Assembly (NCBI GenBank): GCA_007258455.2
Contig: VDFB02047230.1
Location: 159,906,635 to 159,970,634 of the forward strand
Length of the DNA stretch: 64,000 nt
Source: Sequoia sempervirens
Lineage: Eukaryota; Streptophyta; Pinopsida; Cupressales; Cupressaceae
Reading direction: 5' to 3'
The position numbers and the translations under genes are program-made. Positions within the stretch are counted from its first letter, which is position 1. Every line of letters starts with the position of its first letter. This document shows, one piece after another, positions 35,342 to 47,700 of this stretch. Below the pieces are notes generated by a model, which saw only the letters and a program-made list of their open reading frames with translations, ran no database searches and was not told the origin of the DNA.

Positions 35342-35527
35342 TATTTTCTTTTTCAGACTACAAGAATCGGGTAACCCCCTATAAACTGCAGTGCGACTAG
35401 TAAACTTTTTTCACATGACCAGTGACACTGGCACGCACCCAGTACCACAGAAATGGGGTGAGATTGAACCTTGTGACATCTTACTTGCAACAAGATGTTT
35501 TAGTCAATCGAACTAGAACCCTGCCCC
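35342..35527 (-). mobile_element. tRNA-derived SINE with 13-bp target duplication, copy 1
   Basis: On the - strand the body starts GGGGCAGGGTTC. It has an A-box-like TAGTTCGATTGACTAAAAC and, about 30 bp on, the B box GGTTCAATCTC, as in tRNA-related RNA polymerase III promoters. It ends in an A-rich tail (CTGAAAAAGAAAATA). The flanks AACTAAAATTTTA (35329-35341) and AATTAAAATTTTA (35528-35540) differ at one base and are a clear target-site duplication. The length, about 186 bp, suits a plant SINE. It has no coding content. The counterpart in the second duplicate is at 56289-56474. Confidence 0.84.
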
Positions 35528-35589
35528 AATTAAAATTTTACATTCAATAAATTCAAAAATGTAACTTTTTTCGGATATCCTTTGTAATA

Positions 35590-36326
35590 TTAATGTAAGA
35601 TTATCAAGAAAAACTCGAAACGATAGATTTCACAGGAAACCTCACTTTTAATGACTGGCACTTTCATGGAGGAGAATTCCAAACGGAGATTCTCAAACGC
35701 TTTTAAAGTCGTGGACGTCATCTGCCTTTGAGTTTCCATAGTATTGGAGACCAGGTATGAAGATGTCACATAACGCACAAGCGACTCCATTTCCGGAGAG
35801 AAGCATCCATAGAGATACGGTGGTGTCCCGCCAGGATGCGCACTATTGCTTCCTTCCATGCTGGTAGGTTATGCCTACGCTTGCTCTCCTTCCATTACCG
35901 ACTTATTCTACTTCAGTCCACAAGCATAAAACTGAAGGACTCTACAAAACCACACAGGATTGCTTCTCCCTCCTATTTACTTCCAGGGATGTCTATTCTT
36001 TCCCTTGTAGCAAAATTTGTAAGTTGGGAAGGTTATGACCTTAGTGCTAATTGGTTGTTTACATATTGTAGGGCCTCTCGAATCTACTCCATGTATTGCT
36101 AAGAAGGCGGCTTTACTTTGTGGTGACCGAGAAAAAGTTGTGCAAGGGAAACCTTTGCGTATAGGGGGAGCTGAGAACGTATATCATGGTTGGTGAGCAG
36201 AAAATTAGATCGAATCCAATCACTCCAATCCATGCAACAATGTGACGGCTGTGTTGCACAATATTTTCCAAACACACCATAGGTCGGTGATGTATCTTTG
36301 ACACACACAAACTCACTCGAATTCAA
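35590..36326 (-). pseudogene. Gene-like reading frames, unidentified, copy 1
   Basis: Two - strand frames have unusually protein-like composition for this window. One is 36326-36099 (75 codons, starting MNSSEFVCVKDTSPTYGV, with DWSDWIRSNFLL). The other is 35859-35590 (89 codons, MEGSNSAHPGGTPPYLYGCFSPEMESLVRY). A possible donor (CACAAA/GTAAAG, about 36119) and acceptor (ACCTACCAG, about 35862) lie between them, but joining these gives the wrong phase. GC content is higher than the surroundings. I recognise no family. They may be exons of a captured or broken host gene, or chance. Confidence 0.3.
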
Positions 36327-36365
36327 TTTTAACTAAATATCAATCCCTGCCCATAAAACGTTTTG

Positions 36366-36490
36366 TAACGTCCAAAAGTTTTGAATAACCTTTTCATATA
36401 TCTTACTATGAGGTGTTTCTGGATTTCTGGATTTTATCAAAAGTTTTGAATAATCATTTCATTTTATATATTTCAGTATGAGATGTTTAT
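36366..36490 (+). repeat. Imperfect tandem repeat of about 60 bp, copy 1
   Basis: AAAAGTTTTGAATAA-C-TTTCAT-ATAT-TT-C-(T/A)GTATGAG-TGTTT is present twice (about 36373 and 36438). Confidence 0.75.
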
Positions 36491-36783
36491 GGATTTTATT
36501 ATGTGAGTTTCAATCAATGTTTCAGATTAAACTTCATGATGATCTATCATCTGAAAATAGAATAATTCAACTTCGACAATTTGACATCTTTTGTCGGCAG
36601 TGTCATAATTTTGATGTGAAATCTATATATGTTCAAAACATTCAACTGCAACTAGTGTTGATTCCATATTTGGATTGTTATTTTCAAGGCGGGAAGGGTC
36701 TCACACAATGTGGGATTCTGGTGTGTAGTTATTGTGAATGGTTTGATGAGAAACATAGACCAAGTAATAATCCATCACTCTAA
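36478..36783 (+). other. Open frame of unknown meaning, copy 1
   Basis: An open run of 101 codons with a Cys/His-rich pocket (DIFCRQCHNFD, later CGILVCSYCEWF). No family is recognised and there are no coding neighbours. The repeat at 36366-36490 overlaps its start. It is probably not a gene. Confidence 0.2.
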
Positions 36784-37689
36784 TTAATTGATACATCTGT
36801 TTAAAGGCAGTAAGGAGTATGGCAGTGTAAGCATCTGTCAACACACAAGTCAGTGAGAGATGTGGCAAAACATTGTTATCCATCTATTATTCTGTTAATT
36901 TTGATATCATCATCACTTTCATTATTTGAAACTTTGGTTTGTATAGTTATGAGTTTTTTTAATTGCTTTCTATATGTTAAATGAGCAATGAGATAGACAT
37001 CTTTTATTTAAATATTATTTGGTTCAATGATCAAATAGTTATAACAATTTTGTATTTTATTCATATGAAAAAGTGATAAATATTAGATTATGGAAACTTG
37101 ATATTATTTATTTATCTTATTTTTATTGGTCAAAATTAATTTTTAACTATTGAATTAGATGATATTTAAGAATAACTATGTCATTAAGGGTCATAGTGTT
37201 TCATATTTAAGTTGTATATTTTCAATAGTATTATCTCCAAAAGAATTTATCTTAATGTTATATTTTAATAGATAGCTTAGGTGTAATGTTTGGTGACCTT
37301 TTCATTTCATTTTGTTAGTGGCTTGGAAATCCTAGCAAAGGAATATGATATGCATTTTTTCGGTAAATAAAAATTATAGATTTTTTTTCATTTTGTTTAA
37401 TCCAACCATGTTGAAGTCATCCTTAAACACGGCCCTTGGTTTTTTCATTCTTCATTACTTGTTTTCTCATCCTAGACTAGAGATTTCATCATCTCTAATG
37501 AGAAAGCTTCGTGTGTTCCCTTATGTGTGGAGTTCCCTAGTTTACAATTGTCATGTTGGAATTTTTTGACATAAATTGTAGCGTCTCTAAGTTCTATTGT
37601 GTGTGTCGAACTAAACATTTTTACTCAACTCGATCCCAAATGAGGATCTATGTAGAACTGGGTCTCTCCAAGGATTTAAAGGAAATGGT

Positions 37690-38790
37690 TGGTATTCAAG
37701 GATAGGTGTGATTATCTTGTTTGGAGTTCATTTTGGTAGTGGGTTGATCTTGATCATGCTTTAGAAAGGGGTTCTAGTGTATACCCAAGTCTACATTAGG
37801 TGAAGATGATGGTTCAACTTCACTATCACCTTAGTCTATCAAATCTTGGATATTCTTTTAGTTACATGCATTTATTTGTCGTGTGACCTTTGAGTCAATG
37901 GTATTCACAATATTTGAATATTCCTTGTACCACGCAACTTCTAGTTGGTTATCATAAAAAAATGTAGGAAATAGGAAATTAATTGTATTCTCTTGTAAAA
38001 GATTCCTACACACATTTTTCAAGAATTCACATAAATTTGTGTATTAAATTTTTTTGTTCTCCCTTTTAGGTGGTCTTGTAGGTGATACTAGTTTATTTGG
38101 ACTTTGCACTATATGGATATGTTTCCTACCATCATTTACTACGTTGTTATTTTGGAAAATATTTTGGATTTTTATTTTTATTATTTTTGTTATCCTTTGT
38201 GGGGATTTTTACTAATCCCTTGGTGACTAGTTACTTCTCAATTTGAATACCCATTTTGATGATTTCATCAAAGGTGCACATGCAATGAACCTAGAAATGG
38301 AAGGCCATTTCAACATCAAGGTTTGTGACAAAAATTTGTACAAGCTACTTCTCAAGTATGGGACATGGAAACCTACCAACTAGGACTCGCTAATGTTCAA
38401 GGAAAGTGAAAAAGATCTTGTCATGTATCTTTTTGGCATTGCAAAGATTGAGCATCGTTACTTCATGCTTGATTTTGTATGAGAATTGTTTTAAAAATTG
38501 GTTTGCAAGCTCAAGAAATATGTTTTTCATACATTTGGGTAAATGAGTAAATTATTCTAAAGCTTATCCCTCTAGGCTAAGGGAAGAGGTGACATAGATA
38601 TTCATCATTGTAGGACACCCAAATAGAAGCAATGGGTAAGTGCATGGAAATGGGAAATCAAAAGGGGTTCTTAAGTGGCCACTTTTTTTTGGAATCAAGA
38701 AAAATTGATCTTGGATGAGAAATTGAAGATACTTATGCTCAAAATTTGAATATGCAACAAGAACAAGATTCACAATACTCTGAATCTACT
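37690..38790 (-). pseudogene. Ty3/gypsy gag remnant, copy 1
   Basis: Gag (capsid) of a second gypsy element, on the - strand. The capsid core reads SLSLEG.ALE.FTHLPKC (about 38530-38590), FLELANQFLKQFSYKIKHEVTMLNLCNAKK (about 38420-38510) and LVQIFVTNLDVEMAFHF (about 38290-38340), then CTFDEIIKMGIQIEK.LVTKGLV (about 38195-38285). A linker ends NIQDLID.GDSEVEPSSSPNVDLGIH (about 37790-37850), which in such elements lies between the gag zinc knuckle and protease. Frameshifts and stops are frequent, and pol is not recognisable downstream. In the second duplicate a SINE has inserted near the upstream end of this gag. Confidence 0.75.
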
Positions 38791-38834
38791 TTCTAAAATA
38801 TTATTATTTTTTAAATGGTGGAGATTAAGAGGTT

Positions 38835-38912
38835 CAAATAGGGGGAGCACACAAAGTGCTCCTATTTATGTCAAAAAATATAGCATAGTGTCTAGTGTGC
38901 TCCCCCTAAAAT
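38835..38912. repeat. Inverted repeat AGGGGGAGCACAC / GTGTGCTCCCCCT, copy 1
   Basis: GGGGGAGCACACAAAGTGCTCC (about 38840-38862) and its complement GTGTGCTCCCCCT (about 38898-38910) can fold. The first half also contains the internal palindrome GAGCAC-ACAAA-GTGCTC. Confidence 0.7.
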
Positions 38913-39696
38913 GTCAACATTTTTTTAGTATTTTAAAAATATCTTTAGTGAGTTTAAGTTAGTTGCCACCATGTAGTTTATTTTCAATTTTTTAAATAAT
39001 TTTTAAAATTAATATATGAATATTAACTAATTTTCAAAATGGACACATCTTAAAAAATAAAAAATTGAGCATGATCCCCCCTATGTTTTTTGAAACTAAT
39101 CGAAAATCATTATTTTTTAATATGTATATGATAGATTCTACTTTGTAAAAATGTAATTTGTTTCAAATTTTGATGAACAAGGAAAAAAAGGAAACCAAAA
39201 ATATCATACATAGGTTTTTGACAAAAAATGGAGATACTAGCAAAAGAAATTAAAAATCAAGACCTTAACATATTTGAAATATAGAAAAAGTTACATGGCT
39301 AAAAAGATAAGAAAGAGCTCAATGTTATTGTGATATTTTTGTAACTCAACAGCGAAAGATGTGCAAACCTTCAATGGAGAGCATGGTTGAGATTGTGTCA
39401 CTTTCTAGAATTTGTAAGAAACACGCCTTTGGGAATTGGCATGTAAGTTCAACCCTTTGGGTTGGATTCCCAAGGTAAATCCAACCCTAAGGATTGGCAA
39501 TACCCAAAGCAGATAAAAATGTGAGTTTGTTATAGTGTGCTTACATTATAACCACTAGCTTTATAACATGAGTTCCCTCGCAATATAGCAAGCTAACGTT
39601 ATAACATGAGCACACTCACATTGTGATGTGATAGAGTTAGAACATGGTGTTATAATGTACTTGCATTTGTGTGGAGAAAAAATGAAACCTACCTCT

Positions 39697-42436
39697 CACT
39701 AATACATTTGATTGCAAAATACGACGAAACTGTCCGATGAAATATGTAAAATTCGATGTTCGTCGGGTGCTTGTAAAATTTGATGTGTAATTTCCAATTT
39801 TTTGAAAGTTTATCCCCAACGTTCGTCGAAATGTCGGCTATCAGTTTCATCGAATTTTTGAAAAACATGAAAAATTAAAAAAAATCAAATTGTGGCCGAC
39901 ATAAAGAAAAGTGAGTTCGCGCCTAATTTATTGCGATAGTGTTTTGCTCTACTTGAGACAGTTTGTGGAGAACTAAGGACGATTTTCTTGGGAAAAAATC
40001 AGAAAAAATTCAAGAAGATATCGCCAGGTTGAGGGTAGTCATTGTCTTTTTGCAGAATTCAGTTGTGAAGTTAGATTTGTAGTTCTAGGTTTGAAAATCA
40101 TATTTTAAAGCAACATCTCATCAGATTTCATTTTTAGAGGTTAAGGGTTTTGAGAATTTCATGTCCAGATTTTGTTGTGTGGAATCACCATAAGATCACA
40201 ACCAGGAACAGATTCTTGTGACTGTAATTATGTGATCCATAACTCTATTGGTCATGTGGCACAGTTGTGCTATAACAAATACAGGATGCATTCATGTGTG
40301 ACCCAAGTTTAATGTGGCTATGTTGTGATAGAAATGGAGGCACTCATATAATGTAGTTAATTCAGGTTGTATAATGTAGGTGTCAATCATCATTAGGTGC
40401 ATTCAGGTTGTCTCAAGTTTAACAGGTTAGATGTAATTATAGCATGATCCAAGAGTGATTACCTCTTGCTGCATTAAAGAGCCTATAACTCTGGTTGATA
40501 TGCAGATTGGTTGTGTTATATCAATTATGTAGTGCATTCAAGCACAACCCATGTTTAATGGGCTATTCTAGAGAGGGATCAAGATTTTCTAAACCTTATG
40601 AATGTTACTTGACATATATTTGCATAATCTCAAATTCCTTCAGAGGCTTTTGAAGTATCAATGTATCCTATATAGGGTTTAGAATGATTTCTTTTAATTA
40701 AAAAAATAAATAAATGATGTATTTCCCTATTAGATAATGTGGAGATCTCTAAATCTGCCCCAGCACACTATCCTCTTTGGCACTGTATTCATTACTCCAT
40801 CTACTAGGTTTTTGCATGTGACATCTTTAATATCTTCATGACCGTGGCTTTTAAATAGATCTCAGTCTTTGCTTTAATCCTTTTCATGGTAACCCTTGAG
40901 TTTCATAATCCACCTTCAATCTCTTCTAAGAACGTTGTCTTAAGCTAGACTGCATAGTATGCATATAAAGCAAGTCCTTCATACCTGCCATTGTTCCAAA
41001 CCACCACTCACTGCCTTGCTTAAAATGTTGCCTCCATAAGCACAATAGCATGTTTAAAATCATGGTTGCCTGATTGACCATTAAGGTCACCACTTTCATC
41101 GAAGATACAATGATATTTTTGTCTTCAAACTCAAGGCATTATGGAAGATAACATTGTGAATTTGTTTGTTGTGTATGATTCGTTTTCTTGCACATTTACT
41201 GCTTGCTAACTTCCTTTTAAGGCAGTGTGCACCCTGGTACAATCTCAAACAAACTCCTCCACTATCATGAAGATTCCTTTCATGAGCATCCTTCTATAAA
41301 ATCAAACTATGCCCTATAGACTGCCTACTTACTATAGGGGACTCATTGTTTCATGGTATTGTAGTTCTTAAGATTCTTCAACCTTATTGACACTACTTCA
41401 CAGTCCACAAGGTATTATTCACTATTTTCCCATCTTTGGTGAGTCTCAAAACACTACTCAAACATGCAATCCACTACCTCCATTCTACAATATTAATGGC
41501 TAAGAAGAAACATTGAACCTATGATTACCACTGTTACTTCATTTGGACAGTCATTCCTTGATTGCATTTTCCTTGTCTAACACTACCAAAAGCATTTGAA
41601 AAACCCTTAAGGTCAGCAAGGGGGTAAGGAAACTCACTGTTAAAATCTCCACTTTACTATGCAAGGTTTGAGCTTTATTATCTTGTCACTACTTAGCCTA
41701 TTTTTGACTATCACATTTCAAGTGACTGTCATTCTTCTTAGCGTAGATTGCATTTACAAATGTCACTAAGCTACATAGTGTGCTTGTTATTGGCTACAAT
41801 CTTTAGATTGCAAGATTTTGTTATTACCTACAATGTTTCAATCTTTCTGGTATTGCAACCTCACTAATCCGCTATAGTTATTGTTTATGTTTCTACGAAC
41901 GCCTAAGGTTTGTACCCTAATCATGTTCTTACCAATGCTTCTGTTGTTTTTTATTAGGGCTCTCTCAATGTTGAGGGCCCTAGGGATAAAACATGCGTAA
42001 GAAGTGACACATTGCATCTTTAACTTCAAAGGATAAATTGGTATTGACATTAGCAATGATGATTGGAGCTTGTTGCTCCTAGGAATGGGTCACTGCTGCT
42101 AGGCTACGCTCATAAGATTTGTTGTAGGAATTTTTGTGATCAAGTTCAATATTGATTTTAGGAGTCTTAACGGTTGGAAATCATAGTAAAATCATAATTT
42201 AATAAGAAGTTTTTGGAATTAGCATTGTAAAGTGTTTTTGGGTCATTAACTTGAGACTATCTTACTGCTTTTTCAGGGGTGGTTGCATGCCAAATTTTTT
42301 GGAGTAAAATATCAAAATTATTAGATTATGTTACCTGTCTATAAATAAAAATTATTGGAGTGTGAGTTTGATATTTTTTGAAGATCTAAATAGTCAAGCT
42401 TGGTAAAGAAAAATCATGTCAGATAATATTAGTCCA
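39697..42436. other. Unassigned interval, single copy, left of the CACTA transposase
   Basis: It lies outside the duplication. Bases 39700-39930 contain several CGA/TCG words (unusual CpG density for this window), for example CGACGAAACTGTCCGATGAA. There is no coding frame. From 40200 on, short ATGTGG..GTGATC-type echoes occur but no defined repeat. The right part may be leader of the TNP2 gene. Confidence 0.4.
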
Positions 42437-44474
42437 GAACAAAATGAAGACACTTGATAGATTGTGGGCTAGATTGAAAAGAAAGGGTGATGGGAAATGT
42501 TATTGTCCTTGCAATAATTGCAAGGGCTTAAAGACGAGATGACTTTTAATCACAATAGCTGAGAAATATTGTAAAGCTGACATGTAGTCCGCGTTGAAGG
42601 GCATGATTATCGTCCATTGGTAAGTTGTTCATTATATATGTTTATATTGATTGAATTTGTAAATGTTTATATCATTTTAACATTATATATATATATATAT
42701 AAAACCAGTTTCATCATGATCATGGTTTATTTGTCTATCATTATTATAAAAGGTAGGGCACCCTAGGTGAGTGATATGGATTATCACGGCCGAAGATAAT
42801 AGTTTTTACTGGCCGGGCCGAACATGGAGTTGTGAATATGAAGATGATTAATGATCCTATATGGAAGAAGATGATCATGCGTGAAAACAGTTGAAGATAA
42901 TGAATACTGAATACATTGATCCATGCCACATTTTAGTGGCGAGGCTAATCATGATGATCAAGATGACTTTGATGATGTTCATGATTTACCTGTATTTGAC
43001 AAGGCATACAAACCCCTTTATGAAGGCTCTCAAACAACTCTTCTCTCTGTTGTATTATTGTTGTTGAACTTTAAGGTTATGAATGGTTTATCAAACATAG
43101 CAATCTCATGGATGTTAAGGTATGTCATATATGTCATCTTTTTTCATCTATCTTAATTGTTGTTAGTTCATCACTAGTAAGTAAATGATGAAATATGTAC
43201 CATTAATATTATTTATATTAACAAATTATTTTTTGTTGTAGATTGATTGGTGAATTTTTGTTACCACCATGAAATATTTTACCTTGCTCATACTGAGATT
43301 TATGTGCCATTATGAAAGATATCAGAATGGAGTATCAAGCAATAGATGCATGTCTGAATGATCATATTATATATCATAAACAATAGGAATTTGCAGCGGA
43401 ATGCCTAGAATGTCATATGGAGTAGATATCGAACAGATCAACTACCAAAAAAGGAGCCTCACAAGGTTCTTCATTATATTTCCATTATTCCATGTATGCA
43501 ATGATTATTTAGGTGTGAAAGCTTAGCACAATTTATGGATTACCATGCATGGAATAGAAGTGGAGATGACACTATTATTTTCGGTGTAGCTATTTTTTGT
43601 TATCAACAATAACATGCCTCCATGGATGTCAATAAAGAGGGAGCACATAATGTTGTCGATGATTGTTCCAGGTATTTGTTTACATCAATTTTCTTTAATG
43701 TAGTAGCATCTCATTTGTCTTATTTGTTGCATAATGACTTATATTTTTTTCATTCAATAGTCATGTACATTAATTTATATATATTGCATTAAAATGGTTA
43801 TAAAAATTATGTAATGTTTATGTTTATTCAACTAGGTAAGTACCAAGTTAAAGATATGAATGTATGTATTGAGCCTCTTATCGATGAGTTACTAAAGTTA
43901 TGGAATGGCATTACTATGTATGATGTCTCTAGACCAGTAGGACAAAGACAATTTCAATTCCATGCAATGCTTGTAAGGACAATTCATGATGCCCCGGGGC
44001 TAACAAATTTTTGTGGTATGTTATAGCGTTCGATTGAACTTTAACAATATTTAATTTGATGAAGTAGATATCATGAATGTTTTTAAAATAATCTATTCAT
44101 TATATATAATTATAAAAATTGACATATTTAATCCAATTATATATCATCTTACAGGTCTTCAAACAAAGGAAAATTTGCATGTCAATTTGTGGTCCCAAAA
44201 GATGAAATCTTACGTAGTTCAACAAGTTTAGGAAGCGGTGTTTGATGAGCATGAGCACTTCCTCCATGAGAAATCATGAAAGTATCGAACTACTGAAAAA
44301 TATATTTTCAATGGGAAAGAGGACATTACATCAAAACCACGAAGAATGTCACCTCACCTATAGAAGTTGGAATATAATAGAATTAATCGTCAAAGTTATA
44401 CATCAGATCAAATTGTGTATCTATCATATATGATGTGTTTTGAATTTATATTTTTATATTGTGTTGTGTTTACT
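42437..44474 (+). pseudogene. CACTA (En/Spm-type) TNP2 transposase, truncated by gap
   Basis: Multi-exon TNP2-like transposase. The N-terminal transposase-associated zinc motif CYCPCNNC is at 42498-42521. LYEGSQTTLLSVVLLLLNFKVMNGLSN (about 43017-43100) precedes the core. The TNP2 core contains CLNDHIIY (about 43350-43372), KVLHYISIIP (about 43464), CESLAQFMDYHAWNR (43520-43558), NNNMPPWMSIKREHIMLSMIVPG (43605-43671), CIEPLIDELLKLWNGITMYDVSR (43868-43935) and FQFHAMLVRTIHDAPGLTNFCG, then GLQTKENLH and FNGKEDITSKPRRMSPH (about 44307-44355). Intervals bounded by GT-AG fit introns at 42620-42752, 43120-43241, 43672-43835 and 44016-44154. Stops and frameshifts show it is dead. The 3' part is lost at the gap, and no terminal CACTA repeat is visible on the left. 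Confidence 0.82.
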
Positions 44475-44574
44475 NNNNNNNNNNNNNNNNNNNNNNNNNN
44501 NNNNNNNNNNNNNNNNNNNNNNNNNNNNNNNNNNNNNNNNNNNNNNNNNNNNNNNNNNNNNNNNNNNNNNNNNN
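44475..44574. other. Assembly gap, 100 N
   Basis: Exactly 100 Ns, the conventional placeholder for a gap of unknown length. Reading frames drawn across it are meaningless. Confidence 0.99.
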
Positions 44575-44789
44575 GTGGTAAGAAGGCACACCTCAAAAAG
44601 TCACATGGGCTTAGCCTAGAAACATTAAAAAAAAACATGAAAAAACAACAAAGCCACTTAAGTGGTGAGACTAATGCCAACAAAGGGGGGAGGGTCTTGC
44701 CATCCTTGCCATCCAGAATACCCTATACAATAGTAGGGTTCAAAGTGATGATAGGAGGACCCCATCCCTCGTCATCATTGTCTTTATCT

Positions 44790-47700
44790 TCATACCAAGT
44801 GGGAGAAATTTCCAACTATATCCACTCTTGCCCCAACAACATCCCCAAGAGGGTGAATGGCCCCAGGAGGAAGCAGGAGAAGGAAAGACACAAGCAACAA
44901 TATAGGGGGCATTCCCCCAATGACCCAAGAGCTCCTAAAGGTGAGCCACTTCAAGTGCAACTTTATTAGCTTACACTTGAATCTACATTGACACATTAGA
45001 GCATATAGTAGCTTAGAAAAAAGAAAAACACACTTCAATCTAGCTATGAGAAAAAATAATAGAAGTTCTATCTTTCCAAATTTCCCCCCCAAAAGAACCA
45101 TATGCCAAGAGAAAGGTTCTAGACCAAAGGGTTGAATGAAATCATGAATCCAATTCCAAAAGTGTTGAGCTTTGGAGTAGAACCAAAAGAGGTGCTTAAA
45201 AGTCTCTGGTTGCCCATAAAATGGGCAGTGAGGGTTAGGAACCCCAAGGTGGGTGAGCCTAGAACCCACAAGTAAGCCTAGGAAAATAATACACCAAGCA
45301 AAGTGGGCAAACTTGGGTTCAACAATTGTGGCTTGCATATTGATGAATTTGCAGTGTCAAACTAAGATAGGACATTACAAGTGCCATATTTGGTTCAAAC
45401 TGTCAACCATTGAAAGATGAGGCAAAAGCCATTGGCACCCAAGTCGAGGCTTGTAATTCTTGAAATCGGTATTTGGATACCATTTCTAATCTTTCCACAA
45501 AGGTGTGGAAGAATGAATACCAATTTTATGAAGCATGTTGACTGGAATGGAATTGATGGCTCCTTCAAAGGTTTCCCAATTTGAAGAAGTTCAGTCAAAC
45601 TTGGACTTGAAAACTTCCTAGAACATGACACTCATCAGGGTTTGGAGAAAAAATCCCTTGGAGTCTAAATTCCTTTCTTGTGAAATCGAAGGGATTTGAG
45701 CCAAGGTAACTTAGCAAGAGATTTTACTAGATTAGCAAATAGAGTAGACTACCAAATATTATGTTGGTTAAAAGACAACTCTTCCTAGAATCTAGTCCTG
45801 CTCCAATTGATCCAGGGTTTAATGACTTCCTAGGCTTTCCAAATGCTTTTTGCAATAAAATTTCCCTTAATTTGCACAAGATCTTTCATTATGAGAAGGG
45901 TGTGAAGGCCTATTCCATTCCAAGTAGGTTATGCATCATATGTTCTTAGGAAATGCAATGTTTGACGAGAATATTCCAAGATTCATTTCCATTGAGGTCT
46001 CGAATAATCTATTTGGCATAGAGAGCAATACCTTTCCATTGTGTGGCCATCAAACCAAGGCCACTAGAATCCCTAGGAAGGAAACCTAATTCCTAAGAAA
46101 CTTGATGGAATCCTTTGTGCATCTCAGAATAGGCATAAAGAAAATCCCTAAATAGCTTCTCCAACTTTGTGTAAGAGGATTTGGAAGTGGCCCAACATGA
46201 AGAAGAAAAAACATGAGTGACAACAAAAATTTTAGAGCACACCTAGAATTGTATAGCAAGGGAAAGTGGCTTGGTGATCCAAAAAGATAATGTTTTCTCA
46301 ATTCTATTGAGAACGAATTTCCATAAGTTCGTTGGAGAATCCTGAAAGACAATGAGAATGCCAAGGAATCTAAAAATTTCTCCTTGATTGATCCACATCC
46401 ATCCAAATTGTTGCATCTAGGGAGGTTTGGGGAGAATGGATTACTGATAACATTGATTTTTGTGCTATTGAATAGTAGATCCATAAGCTAGACAAAAAAT
46501 ATCTAGGTATTTGAGGATGACCTTGATGTTGTCTTCATCCTCCAACAAAGTCAAAAAAGAATAATTAGAAAAATGTCCATTAACAAGTTGAGCCAATGAA
46601 TTTGGCAAGGTGATCCCATTGGCCATACCACAAGAGCGGAGTGAGCTAGGAGATAGCTAAATCCTTTGGCAATGAGGACATAGAAAGAAGGGGCAAGAGA
46701 GAAACCCTAGTGAATGGAGTGGAACAAACAAAAAGACTAGGGCTAGAAGTCATTAATGGTGATGCAAGTTGAGTCATATACAAAAAAACATGCTCATAGA
46801 TTGAACAAAATTGGGACCAAAACCTAGAGTAAAAAGCATAGAAATAATGAAGGGATACTATATGCGATCATAATCTTTAGAAAAAATATTTTTTTTAAAA
46901 ATGGCTTTTTGGTGGAAGCACCTAGCCCACTCCATACGTTTCCAAAAAACAATGATATTATCTAGAATAAATCTAGATTGAATAAACCTGGTTTGCTCTA
47001 AGAAAATGGTCTAAGGGAGAAGGTAGAAAATTTTCAGTGCAAGAGCTTTGACTATGATTTTGTAGGAGACATTAAGGAGTGTAGTGGGCCACCAATTACA
47101 AATATCTTCAAGATCATTAGATTTACCTGTATGAATTTTATATAATTTCCTTTGTTAATAAGATGACCTAGGGATTTGGAGTGAAAATCTTCCAAATACA
47201 CCTTATCCAAATCTTCTACACAATCCCAAAGGGTTTTATAAAACTTAAATGGGAAACCATCAATTCTTGAGGCTTTTTCATCATCCATAGTGTTCACAAC
47301 TCCCTTGAGGTATTCAATGGTGAGCAATTTCTTACAAAAAATATTTTGAGTAGAAGAAAGCCCATTAGGCACAACTCCAAGAAAATATTGGAGAGCACTC
47401 GCATGCTCAGGAGGGTGATCTTGGGTGGTGAAAACTTTTTCATAATGTCTAACAAAGGCTTGGAGAATGTTGGGAAAAATTTTGAGTACACATTGTTGTC
47501 TTCATTGATTTGCTTGATGTCATGTGAAGTGTGTCGGGTTCTAAGAGCAAGTAAAAATTCATTCGAGGCACGACCACCAATTTTACGCCAATGAAGTCTA
47601 AATTTGATTTGAGTCCCTCTTGGAGTATAGATATCAACAACTTTCTTTTGATGCCTTAGCTCTACAACTTTGGCCTACAAGGTCTAGGAGAAAGGTTTGG

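Larger units (their letters stand above)
23628..39696 (+). repeat. Segmental duplication, copy 1 (about 16.1 kb)
   Basis: It matches 44575-60832 in the same orientation, with an offset of 20947 over most of its length. It covers the LINE, TRIM, copia 3' part, SINE and gypsy gag remnants. About 23628-29085 and 32650-38055 appear identical in the two copies. About 29085-32650 and 38055-39696 differ by substitutions and indels. Homology ends at ACCTCT (39691-39696). Confidence 0.97.

Noticed and set aside
44367..44969. A 200-codon frame crossing the N gap
   Set aside because: The middle is 100 Ns. The two sides belong to a CACTA remnant and to the LINE 3' flank.
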